Source: Pseudomonadota bacterium
GTDB taxonomy: Bacteria; Pseudomonadota; Gammaproteobacteria; Steroidobacterales; Steroidobacteraceae
NCBI GenBank assembly: GCA_021792815.1
Contig: JAJYTX010000179.1
Span: 1-6,347 of the forward strand
Direction of reading: 5' to 3'
Length of the DNA stretch: 6,347 nt
Notes under the pieces: model-generated
Seen by the model: only the letters and a program-made list of their open reading frames with translations
Database searches by the model: none
What the model was told of the DNA's origin: nothing
Shown: positions 1-6,347 of the stretch, piece by piece
Layout of the letters: the number at the start of each line of letters is the position of its first letter
Position numbering within the stretch: position 1 is the stretch's first letter
Program-made: the position numbers and the translations under genes

Positions 1-2453
1 CGTACCCACACCCAGTCCTCGTCATCGATGCCGAGTCGCGCCGCCAGATCCTGGTGCAGATACAGCCGGTTTTCCGGAAGCACCTGCCGCAGCCAGGCGT
101 TGTGCGATCCCCAGGAGTGATACATCGCCATGGGACGCTGAGTGATCGCATGCAGCGGGAAACGTGCGCGGTCCGTCATCGCTTCCTCGAGCGGCACGTA
201 CCAGATGGGCAGCGGATCGAAGTAGCGTGCAACGCGCGCTCGCAGCCGCTGCGGCGGCTGCTGCGCGCCGTGGCCTTCGGCGGCCAGGCGGAACCGCTGC
301 AGCGTCTCGCAGTACAGCTGCAGGACGATCTGCGCGTCATCCTCGATCAGGCCCATCGCCCGGGCAGCGCGGAGATACGCCCGGTTGGCGTGCTTGAAGT
401 ACAGCTGCTCGGGTGGCAGCTCATGGCGCCAGAACCCGCCGTTGCGCACATAGCACTCGAGCTGACGTGGGTTCGGCGCACCCCGGCCGATCCCGCGGCC
501 ATCCTCGCCCCGGAATCCGGCCAGGGGACCGATGCCGCTGCGGCGCTCGTGGCGCACGATGTAATCGGCGTACGAGGCGTACAGCGGCCGGCCGTGCTCA
601 TCGGCGAAATCCGCCAGGCCGAGACGGCCGGCGAGCTCGATCAGCACGTCCTGGAACGGCCTCACGTCGCGCTCGAGCGGGATGACCGGCACCCGCAGCG
701 CATCGGCCGGCCCGTGCGCCGAGCCGATCGGCCGGTCGAGCAGCGAGATGCAGTCGTAGCGCTCCAGATAGGTCGTATCCGGCAGCACCAGATCGGCGTA
801 GGCGACGGTTTCCGAGGCAAACGCGTCGGCGACGATCACGAAGGGAATGCGGTAGTTGCCCTGCGCGTCGCACTCGCTCAGCATCCGCGTGCTCTGCCCG
901 GGGTTCATCGCCGAGTTCCATGCCATGTTGGACATGAACAGCAACAGCGTGTCGATCCGCTCGGGGCCGGCTTCGTGCGCGCGCGCGATCGCCATGTGCA
1001 TCAGACCATGAATGCCGAGCGGCGCCTCCCAGGAGAATGCCCGATCGAGCCGCAGCGGCTCACCGGCGCGATCGACCAGCAGGTCCTGCGGTCCGCGCGG
1101 GCAGCCGAGCGGCGGCGCATCGAGCGGCCCGCCGGGCACGCGCGGGCGCCCGGGCGGCCGACCGCCGGGGATCGGCTGCGGATACGGCGACTTGTAGCGC
1201 CAGGATCCCGGGGTGTCGATGGCGCCGAGCAGCATCTGCAGCACATGGATCGCGCGGCAGGTCTGAAACCCGTTCGAGTGCGCCGAGACGCCGCGCATGG
1301 CATGGATCGCAACCGGCCGGCCCGTCATGGTGGCGTGACGACGCCCGGCCGTGTCCGTCCAGGGCTGATCGAGCACGACCGGCTGATGGAACGCGACCTC
1401 GGCGAGTTCCGCCGCGATGCGCCGGATCACGCCCGCCTCGATGCCGCAGCGCGCGGCCACCGCCTCGGGCGCATACTGCGGGTCGGTATAGCGCTCGGCG
1501 AGCAGGCCGAAGGCCGGTCGGGCGCGGCGCCCGTCCGCCAGCGCGAACGTGCCGATCAACGCCGGGCGGATCCCGGGCGCGTTCGCCTCGGCGAGGGCGC
1601 CCGAAGCCCGATCGAAACACAGCTCGCGGCCGGCCGCATCGCGCGCGATCAGGCCGTGCCCGGCCTCTCCGGGTGCATCGATCACCAGATGATGGGCGTT
1701 GGTGTAGCGGATCAGGAACTGCGTGTCGATCCGGCCTGCCTCGAGCAGGCAGTGAATCAGCGCGAGGACGAGCAGGCCGTCGGTTCCCGGAGTGATGGCG
1801 AGGAATTCGTCCGCGATCGCCGAATAGCCGGTGCGCACCGGATTCAGCGAGATGATCTTGGCGCCGCGCGCCTTGAGCTTGGCGAGTCCGAGTTTGATCG
1901 GATTGGAGTCGTGGTCTTCGGCGACCCCGAACAGCACGAACACCCGGGCGTGATCCCAGTCCGGCTCGCCGAACTCCCAGAACGCGCCGCCAACCGAGTA
2001 CAGCCCCGCCGCCGCCATGTTCACCGAGCAGAACCCGCCGTGCGCCGCGAAGTTCAGCGTGCCGAACATGCGGGCAAAGTGGCCCGTGAGCGACTGCGAC
2101 TGATCGCGTCCGGTGTAGAAGGCGAGGCGGTTCGGATCGCTCGCCCGGATCGCCGCGAGCCGTTGGGTGGCGATCTCGAGCGCCTCGTCCCAGGAGATGG
2201 CCTGGAAGGCCCCGGAGCCGCGCGGACCGGTGCGTTTCAGGGGCGTGGTGAGGCGGGCGGGGGAGAGCGCCGTCATGATGCCGGCCGATCCCTTGCCGCA
2301 GAGCACGCCGCGATTGACCGGGTGATCGCGGTTGCCCTCGATGTAGCGCAACCTGCCGTTCTCCAGGTGCACCTTGATGCCGCAGCGGCAGGCGCACATG
2401 TAGCAGGTGGTGCATGCAACGGTCCGCTCGGGCTGGAATCCTGTCGCCGCCAT
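1..2453 (-). CDS. soeA: Sulfite:quinone oxidoreductase catalytic subunit SoeA, molybdopterin enzyme (3'-truncated)
   Basis: The frame is open from ATG at 2453 to the left edge: 817 codons, with the C-terminus outside the window. Residues 14-24 are cysteine-rich and, with C52, give a CX2CX3CX27C [4Fe-4S] motif (C17, C20, C24, C52) followed by K54, as in DMSO-reductase-family enzymes. C142, in HGGFCSVNMA, sits where the Mo-ligating cysteine is expected. Further hallmarks are SMS-type blocks such as WRYKSPYPQPIP, SNMAWNSAMNP (about 506-517), DLVLPDTTYLER (about 554-566) and ITQRPMAMYHSWGSHNAW near residue 770, which I recognise from SoeA proteins. There is no twin-arginine signal, so the enzyme should act in the cytoplasm. 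Known role: SoeABC oxidises sulfite to sulfate and passes electrons through an Fe-S subunit (SoeB) and membrane anchor (SoeC) to quinone. Those partners would lie past the left edge. A thiosulfate/polysulfide reductase relative is the main alternative. The start is supported by AAGGAG 9 nt upstream. Confidence 0.85.
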   Translation of the reverse strand, partial: MAATGFQPERTVACTTCYMCACRCGIKVHLENGRLRYIEGNRDHPVNRGVLCGKGSAGIMTALSPARLTTPLKRTGPRGSGAFQAISWDEALEIATQRLAAIRASDPNRLAFYTGRDQSQSLTGHFARMFGTLNFAAHGGFCSVNMAAAGLYSVGGAFWEFGEPDWDHARVFVLFGVAEDHDSNPIKLGLAKLKARGAKIISLNPVRTGYSAIADEFLAITPGTDGLLVLALIHCLLEAGRIDTQFLIRYTNAHHLVIDAPGEAGHGLIARDAAGRELCFDRASGALAEANAPGIRPALIGTFALADGRRARPAFGLLAERYTDPQYAPEAVAARCGIEAGVIRRIAAELAEVAFHQPVVLDQPWTDTAGRRHATMTGRPVAIHAMRGVSAHSNGFQTCRAIHVLQMLLGAIDTPGSWRYKSPYPQPIPGGRPPGRPRVPGGPLDAPPLGCPRGPQDLLVDRAGEPLRLDRAFSWEAPLGIHGLMHMAIARAHEAGPERIDTLLLFMSNMAWNSAMNPGQSTRMLSECDAQGNYRIPFVIVADAFASETVAYADLVLPDTTYLERYDCISLLDRPIGSAHGPADALRVPVIPLERDVRPFQDVLIELAGRLGLADFADEHGRPLYASYADYIVRHERRSGIGPLAGFRGEDGRGIGRGAPNPRQLECYVRNGGFWRHELPPEQLYFKHANRAYLRAARAMGLIEDDAQIVLQLYCETLQRFRLAAEGHGAQQPPQRLRARVARYFDPLPIWYVPLEEAMTDRARFPLHAITQRPMAMYHSWGSHNAWLRQVLPENRLYLHQDLAARLGIDDEDWVWV

Positions 2454-2462
2454 GGGTCCGTG

Positions 2463-2468
2463 CTCCTT
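2463..2468 (-). promoter_or_regulatory. Shine-Dalgarno of soeA
   Basis: The minus strand reads AAGGAG here, with 9 nt to the ATG at 2453. This fixes the start and supports a protein that begins MAATGF with no export signal. Confidence 0.75.
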
Positions 2469-2491
2469 CGTCGTGGGATGGGAGCACATCA

Positions 2492-2504
2492 TGGACAAAG
2501 TCCA
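2492..2504. repeat. Inverted repeat in the soeA leader/promoter region
   Basis: TGGAC-AAA-GTCCA is a perfect 5-bp inverted repeat around a 3-nt centre. It lies about 40 bp upstream of soeA, between its ribosome binding site and the AT-rich promoter island. It could be a regulator half-site pair or a small hairpin in the soeA leader. Five-bp arms are short enough to occur by chance. Confidence 0.3.
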
Positions 2505-2514
2505 GGTATGTCGC

Positions 2515-2553
2515 TAATGCAAATAAAATAGTAGTGATATATATTGAATACAT
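2515..2553. promoter_or_regulatory. AT-rich divergent promoter/operator region between soeA and the lysR-type gene
   Basis: This 39-bp stretch is strongly AT-rich in otherwise GC-rich DNA and lies between two divergent starts, as expected for a LysR-controlled divergent promoter. For the rightward gene, TATATT (2540-2545) and TAAAAT (2524-2529) resemble -10 boxes, but neither has a good -35 at normal spacing. TATTGAATA (2542-2550) is a small perfect dyad beside the regulator start, a possible autoregulatory site. No convincing -35/-10 pair was found for soeA, which would fit activator dependence. Exact boxes are inference. Confidence 0.5.
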
Positions 2554-3462
2554 ATGAATCTTCACCACCTCTCGGTCTTCTTCGCGATTGCCGAGACCGG
2601 CAGTCTGACCGCCTCGGCCCGCAGGCTGCACATCTCCCAGCCGGCGCTCTCGCGCGAGCTGCGCACCTTCGAGACGCGACTGGGGGTCACGCTGTTCGAG
2701 CGGCACGCCAAGGGCATGCGTCTCACCCAGGCGGGCGAGGTGCTGCGGCGCTACGCGCAGCGGCTGTTCGAGCTCGAGGCGGCGGCCGAGGCGGCGATGC
2801 GCGAGATCGCCGGGGCACGCCTCGGACGGCTTTCGATCGGCGCGAGCAACACCATCGGCACGTATGTGCTGCCGAGCGTACTCGCCGCCTTCCGCCGCCA
2901 GCGTCCGGAGGTGCAGGTGTCGCTGTTCGTCGGCAATACCGAGCAGGTCTCGCAGGGGGTCGGGGACATGCGTTTCATGCTGGGCTTCATCGAAGGGCCG
3001 CTGCACCTGAAGGGGCTGCGGTGCGTGACCTTTCAGCACGATGAGATCGTCCCGGTGGCATCACCCGACCATCCGCTGTTCGACAAACACCGGCTCGCGC
3101 CCGGAGATCTTTCGGGTCAGCCGCTGCTGATGCGTGAGCGCGGCTCGGGAACGCGCGAGCTCATCGCCGAGAGGCTGCGCCGACATCACATCGTGGAGGG
3201 TGGAGCGATGGAGTTCGGCAGCACCGAGGCGCTGAAGCGCGCGGCGGTGCACGGCGGCGGCATCGCATGGCTGCCGCGCATCAGCATGGTGAACGAGTTG
3301 CGCGAGGGAAGCCTGCGTGAGCTGCCGCTCGGCCAACTGAAAATCGTGCGGCCGCTGATGCTCCTCAGTCGTGAGGACGCGCCCGTCGAACCGGTGGCCG
3401 AGGTGTTTCTGCAGCGGCTCGGCCCGGCCGCTCAAGACGGTGGGCCGGCGTGGTGGACATGA
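2554..3462 (+). CDS. LysR-family transcriptional regulator, CysL/YeiE-like, divergent from soeA
   Basis: This 302-residue protein has the usual LysR length. Residues 1-60 form the winged helix-turn-helix domain, with the typical AETGSLTASARRLHISQPALSRELRTF-type core (written here only as the family pattern AxxxSxTxAAxxLxxSQPAxS) and LFER-x(6)-LTQAGE. A linker helix (about 60-87) leads to a periplasmic-binding-protein-like effector domain (about 90-295). GASNTIG (96-102) and RERGSGTRE (194-202) are the effector-pocket motifs seen in the CysL-like group, whose ligands are small sulfur or other oxyanions. FGSTEALKRA (221-230) and GGGIAWLP (234-241) are standard LysR features. The gene is divergent from soeA across 100 bp, the classical arrangement for a LysR activator and its target, so control of sulfite oxidation is a reasonable inference. 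ATG 2554 is the first start after an in-frame stop at 2545-2547. No Shine-Dalgarno is visible, so the mRNA may be leaderless. Family call is firm; ligand is unproven. Confidence 0.92.
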   Translation: MNLHHLSVFFAIAETGSLTASARRLHISQPALSRELRTFETRLGVTLFERHAKGMRLTQAGEVLRRYAQRLFELEAAAEAAMREIAGARLGRLSIGASNTIGTYVLPSVLAAFRRQRPEVQVSLFVGNTEQVSQGVGDMRFMLGFIEGPLHLKGLRCVTFQHDEIVPVASPDHPLFDKHRLAPGDLSGQPLLMRERGSGTRELIAERLRRHHIVEGGAMEFGSTEALKRAAVHGGGIAWLPRISMVNELREGSLRELPLGQLKIVRPLMLLSREDAPVEPVAEVFLQRLGPAAQDGGPAWWT

Positions 3463-3478
3463 GCGGCGAGGCTCCGCT
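3462..3478 (+). terminator. Small hairpin at the lysR-type gene stop, weak terminator candidate
   Basis: AGCGG (3462-3466) pairs with CCGCT (3474-3478) across a 7-nt loop, starting at the last base of the stop codon. No T-tract follows, so intrinsic termination is doubtful and read-through into the barrel gene is possible. Confidence 0.2.
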
Positions 3479-3516
3479 AAGGTGCAGGTGGTCGCGGCGC
3501 ACGCTGCGCCACAGAA

Positions 3517-3537
3517 TCCCGGGCCCGCCGGCCGGGA
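3517..3537 (+). repeat. GC-rich inverted repeat upstream of the barrel gene
   Basis: TCCCGG (3517-3522) and CCGGGA (3532-3537) can form a 6-bp stem with a 9-nt loop, ending 16 nt before the AAGGAG of the next gene. It may be a terminator stem without a T-tract, an mRNA leader structure, or chance in GC-rich sequence. Nothing else recognisable lies in the 3463-3553 gap. Confidence 0.25.
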
Positions 3538-3553
3538 GCCGGGCATGACCCTC

Positions 3554-3559
3554 AAGGAG
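3554..3559 (+). promoter_or_regulatory. Shine-Dalgarno serving the barrel gene or its overlapping mini-ORF
   Basis: AAGGAG lies 8 nt before ATG 3568 (mini-ORF), 10 nt before GTG 3570 and 19 nt before ATG 3579. It therefore favours GTG 3570 as the direct start of the barrel gene, unless ATG 3579 is reached through coupling from the mini-ORF. Confidence 0.65.
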
Positions 3560-3567
3560 TTTTCAGG

Positions 3568-3582
3568 ATGTGCACGCGATGA
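3568..3582 (+). promoter_or_regulatory. Four-codon mini-ORF overlapping the barrel gene start (possible leader peptide)
   Basis: ATG-TGC-ACG-CGA-TGA encodes Met-Cys-Thr-Arg and has the best-spaced Shine-Dalgarno in the region. Its stop overlaps the possible barrel start at 3579 as ATGA, a typical translational-coupling junction. This may be coincidence, because GTG 3570 offers a direct start in the barrel frame. Confidence 0.25.
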
Positions 3583-4439
3583 GCGTTTCGGGTCACTGCC
3601 GCGCGGTGCGTCGATCCCGGTACCGGATGGGCTTCGCCGTCCTGGGGCTGTTTGCGGCCCGCACGCCGCCGGTGCGAGCCGCATCGCCGAGCCAGTGCTC
3701 GGGTCCCTCGGCACTGCTCGCCCTGCTCGACCGGCCGACCATCGGGGACTCGAGCTGCGTGGTGCCGCAGGGCATGACCGTCCTCGAAGCCGGCGCGACG
3801 CTCGGCCGGCTGTATCCGGGGCCGGCAGGCGCCCTCGACACGGGGCCGAATCTCGAACTGCGCTGGGGTCTGCCGGGCAACTCCGAGTTCGTGTGGTTGC
3901 CGCCGAATTTCCAGTATCAGCGCAGCGATGCGCGCAGCGGCCTGCGCGCGCGGACTGAACACGGCTTCGGCGCGACCACCGCCGGCATCAAGCACGAGTT
4001 CGGCGCCAGCAGACACTGGCAGTGGACCGCCGAGACGCTCGTCACGCTTCCTTCGGGCGACGGGCGGTTCGGCAGCCACGGGCTCGGCGGGGCCCTCAAC
4101 GCCATCGTCAGCTACAGCAGCGGCCCGTTCGGGGTGTCCTTGATGTTGGGTGTCAGTTCGCAGACCGAGCCCACGGACGCCGGCGGCGGCCGTTACCAGA
4201 GTTTCAACCCGGACTTCGTCGTGACCTGGCAAACCGGTCCGGCGCTGCAGTTCTACGCCGAGGCGTACGGCCAGACCCATGCCGGCTACCGCCTGGGCTG
4301 GGGCTCGGATTTCGACGGTGGGGTGCAATATCTGCTCGGGCGCCGCCTGGAAGTCGATCTCGAGGAAGGCGTGCGGCTGCAGGGCATGCTCGGCGGATTT
4401 TCCCGTTACACCGGCGTGGGGTTGGGTCTGCTCTTCTGA
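3570..4439 (+). CDS. Exported outer-membrane beta-barrel protein, MetA-pathway/'transporter' family
   Basis: This 289-residue protein starts at GTG 3570, or at ATG 3579. Residues 1-37 look like a signal peptide: an arginine-rich N-region (R11-R19), a short hydrophobic core (GFAVLGLFAA, 21-30) and cleavage after VRA (about residue 37). The mature protein begins with a segment containing C43 and C63 around ALLALLDRPTIGDS, an N-terminal pattern I associate with the proteobacterial 'transporter'/phenol MetA-like family (PF13557 type). The cysteines could form a disulfide. The rest alternates short amphipathic strands with Gly/Ser/Asp turns, includes FGVSLMLGVS and LQFYAEAYGQTH, and ends GVGLGLLF with a terminal Phe, as barrels recognised by the BAM machinery do. 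Family members are annotated as possible hydrophobic-compound channels, but the substrate here cannot be told. It lies 107 bp downstream of the lysR-type gene on the same strand; an operon is possible but not shown. It converges on the SRPBCC gene. Confidence 0.8.
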   Translation: MHAMSVSGHCRAVRRSRYRMGFAVLGLFAARTPPVRAASPSQCSGPSALLALLDRPTIGDSSCVVPQGMTVLEAGATLGRLYPGPAGALDTGPNLELRWGLPGNSEFVWLPPNFQYQRSDARSGLRARTEHGFGATTAGIKHEFGASRHWQWTAETLVTLPSGDGRFGSHGLGGALNAIVSYSSGPFGVSLMLGVSSQTEPTDAGGGRYQSFNPDFVVTWQTGPALQFYAEAYGQTHAGYRLGWGSDFDGGVQYLLGRRLEVDLEEGVRLQGMLGGFSRYTGVGLGLLF

Positions 4440-4442
4440 GGA

Positions 4443-4456
4443 CGGGCGCCGGCCCG
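4443..4456. terminator. GC-only inverted repeat between convergent genes, weak bidirectional terminator candidate
   Basis: CGGGC-GCCG-GCCCG occupies most of the 19 bp between the two convergent stop codons. Its symmetry and position suit a shared terminator, but there is no T-tract on either side, so efficiency is uncertain. Confidence 0.3.
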
Positions 4457-4458
4457 CC

Positions 4459-5064
4459 TCACTGGCGCTGCTCGGGCGCGGGGCGCCGCGCGAGCCGCTG
4501 CAGGCCGGCGGCGGCGCGGCGCGCCTGCTCGCGCAGGCTGCGGCGGATCAGCCACGGGCCGATCAGCGGCGGCACCCAGAAAGCCGGCACCAACCGCAGG
4601 CGAACCTCCACGCAGGACTGCGCCCCGCGGGCCGGACAGGCGCGCACCGTCCAGCGGCCGCGGCCTTTGCGGAAATCGCTCCCCGGGGTGAGCAGCACCG
4701 AGCGCAGCACACCCCCGTGCGCCTCGGGCACCGCCGTCATCCGCTGCTCCAGATGCATCGTCTTGCAGAAAAACAGCACGCAGGCGTGGACGAGGGTGAA
4801 CAACAGCACGCGCCCCGGCGGGCCGAGCTGCACGATGCGCACGCTGCGCACATCGGCGGTGTAGCGTGGCAGGGCGGTATAGTCCTGCAGGGCGCGAAAC
4901 ACCGCCGCCGGCGGCGCGGCGACCCGCAGCCGCATGCCGATCAGAAACAGCGATCCATGGCGGTGCACCGCGACGCTCAGCAGCCGCGCGGCGTGCGCCT
5001 GGGGCGCCAGACACAACAGGGCCCACACCGGCCATGCGGACGTTTTGTTGAACCTCGGGGCCAT
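4459..5064 (-). CDS. Exported SRPBCC (START-like/polyketide-cyclase-like) domain protein
   Basis: This 201-residue protein has an N-terminal signal peptide: K7, a hydrophobic stretch (WPVWALLCLA, 11-20) and an AxA site at QAHA|A (cleavage after residue 25). The cysteine at 18 is not in a convincing lipobox. From about residue 44 the pattern MRLRVAAPPAAVFRALQDY, followed by PRYTADVRS, is the beta1-alpha1 opening of a helix-grip SRPBCC domain. The C-terminal FWVPPLIGPWLIRRSL and a basic amphipathic helix (about 172-195) match the closing helix that covers the ligand cavity. The fold binds hydrophobic ligands or acts as a cyclase; no catalytic residue can be assigned, so a periplasmic lipid or hydrophobe-binding role is only a guess. 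ATG 5064 is the only start downstream of an in-frame TAG; a strong Shine-Dalgarno is lacking. It is convergent with the barrel gene and divergent from ftsH, and therefore has its own promoter. Confidence 0.75.
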   Translation of the reverse strand: MAPRFNKTSAWPVWALLCLAPQAHAARLLSVAVHRHGSLFLIGMRLRVAAPPAAVFRALQDYTALPRYTADVRSVRIVQLGPPGRVLLFTLVHACVLFFCKTMHLEQRMTAVPEAHGGVLRSVLLTPGSDFRKGRGRWTVRACPARGAQSCVEVRLRLVPAFWVPPLIGPWLIRRSLREQARRAAAGLQRLARRPAPEQRQ

Positions 5065-5104
5065 GCGCCGTGCCGTCGTCTACCGCCACACCGGTGCATG
5101 GTAG

Positions 5105-5117
5105 CGCTTTCGAAGCG
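5105..5117. repeat. Inverted repeat, left member of a pair in the SRPBCC-ftsH intergenic region
   Basis: CGCTT-TCG-AAGCG has 5-bp arms. Its right part (CGAAGCGG, 5111-5118) recurs at 5193-5200 inside a second inverted repeat. It lies 41 bp upstream of the SRPBCC start, so a regulator site is conceivable, though the arms are short. Confidence 0.25.
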
Positions 5118-5151
5118 GCGCGGGACGACAGCGCCCCGGGGACGGCCGTAA

Positions 5152-6347
<1,196 letters not shown>

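Noticed and set aside
54..2531. 825-codon open frame on the plus strand, antisense to soeA
   Set aside because: Its product is Arg/Ala/Gly/His-rich with no recognisable domain, and it covers the strand opposite a gene with unmistakable catalytic motifs. It is a GC-driven shadow frame.
1060..3039. 659-codon open frame on the minus strand spanning soeA, the intergenic region and the start of the lysR-type gene
   Set aside because: It is frame-shifted relative to soeA, runs antisense through the LysR gene and crosses the promoter region. The composition is that of a shadow frame.
3061..4328. Overlapping minus-strand open frames opposite the lysR-type and barrel genes
   Set aside because: No domain or ribosome binding site; low-complexity Arg/Ala/Pro products opposite well-supported genes.
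4459..5064. SRPBCC protein as a lipoprotein, because of Cys18 in its signal sequence
   Set aside because: The residues before the cysteine (WALL) do not fit the lipobox at the -1 position, and a good AxA site follows at residues 23-25.
4022..5151. Plus-strand open frames (ending 4864 and 5151) running past the barrel gene and opposite the SRPBCC gene
   Set aside because: They lack family features. The minus-strand frame in the same place has a signal peptide and an SRPBCC pattern.

Overview
This window is a GC-rich, gene-dense stretch of bacterial chromosome with five protein-coding genes. Two of them run off the edges. The gene types suggest a proteobacterium: a Soe-type cytoplasmic sulfite dehydrogenase, a LysR regulator, an outer-membrane barrel protein, an exported START-like protein and FtsH. 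A sulfur-oxidising gamma- or betaproteobacterium is most likely. That assignment is inferred from gene content; no RNA gene or other lineage marker is present.

Left part (1-2553). The 3'-truncated soeA gene lies on the minus strand and encodes the molybdopterin/[4Fe-4S] catalytic subunit of a membrane-bound sulfite:quinone oxidoreductase. Its start, Shine-Dalgarno, iron-sulfur motif and probable Mo-ligand cysteine are all visible. The subunits normally found with it (SoeB, SoeC) would lie beyond the left edge. A 100-bp divergent intergenic region follows, with a conspicuously AT-rich island.

Centre (2554-5064). A LysR-type regulator is transcribed away from soeA and is the natural candidate for its control. 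Its effector domain carries a GSGTR oxyanion-type motif like that of the sulfur-responsive CysL/YeiE group. Next comes an exported beta-barrel protein of the MetA-pathway/'transporter' type. It converges tail to tail, with 19 bp between stops, on a minus-strand gene for an exported SRPBCC (START-like) protein. The barrel gene has an unusual start region, where a four-codon mini-ORF with an ideal ribosome binding site overlaps a possible start in an ATGA junction.

Right part (5065-6347). A 273-bp divergent intergenic region precedes the 5' part of an ftsH gene (membrane AAA+ zinc protease). The window ends inside the ATPase domain. Its sequence type and neighbours differ from the housekeeping rlmE-ftsH locus of gammaproteobacteria, so it may be a second FtsH copy.

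The best-supported functional unit is sulfite oxidation with its adjacent regulator. No mobile element, CRISPR array, tRNA or rRNA was seen. The many other long open frames on both strands are shadows produced by high GC content.
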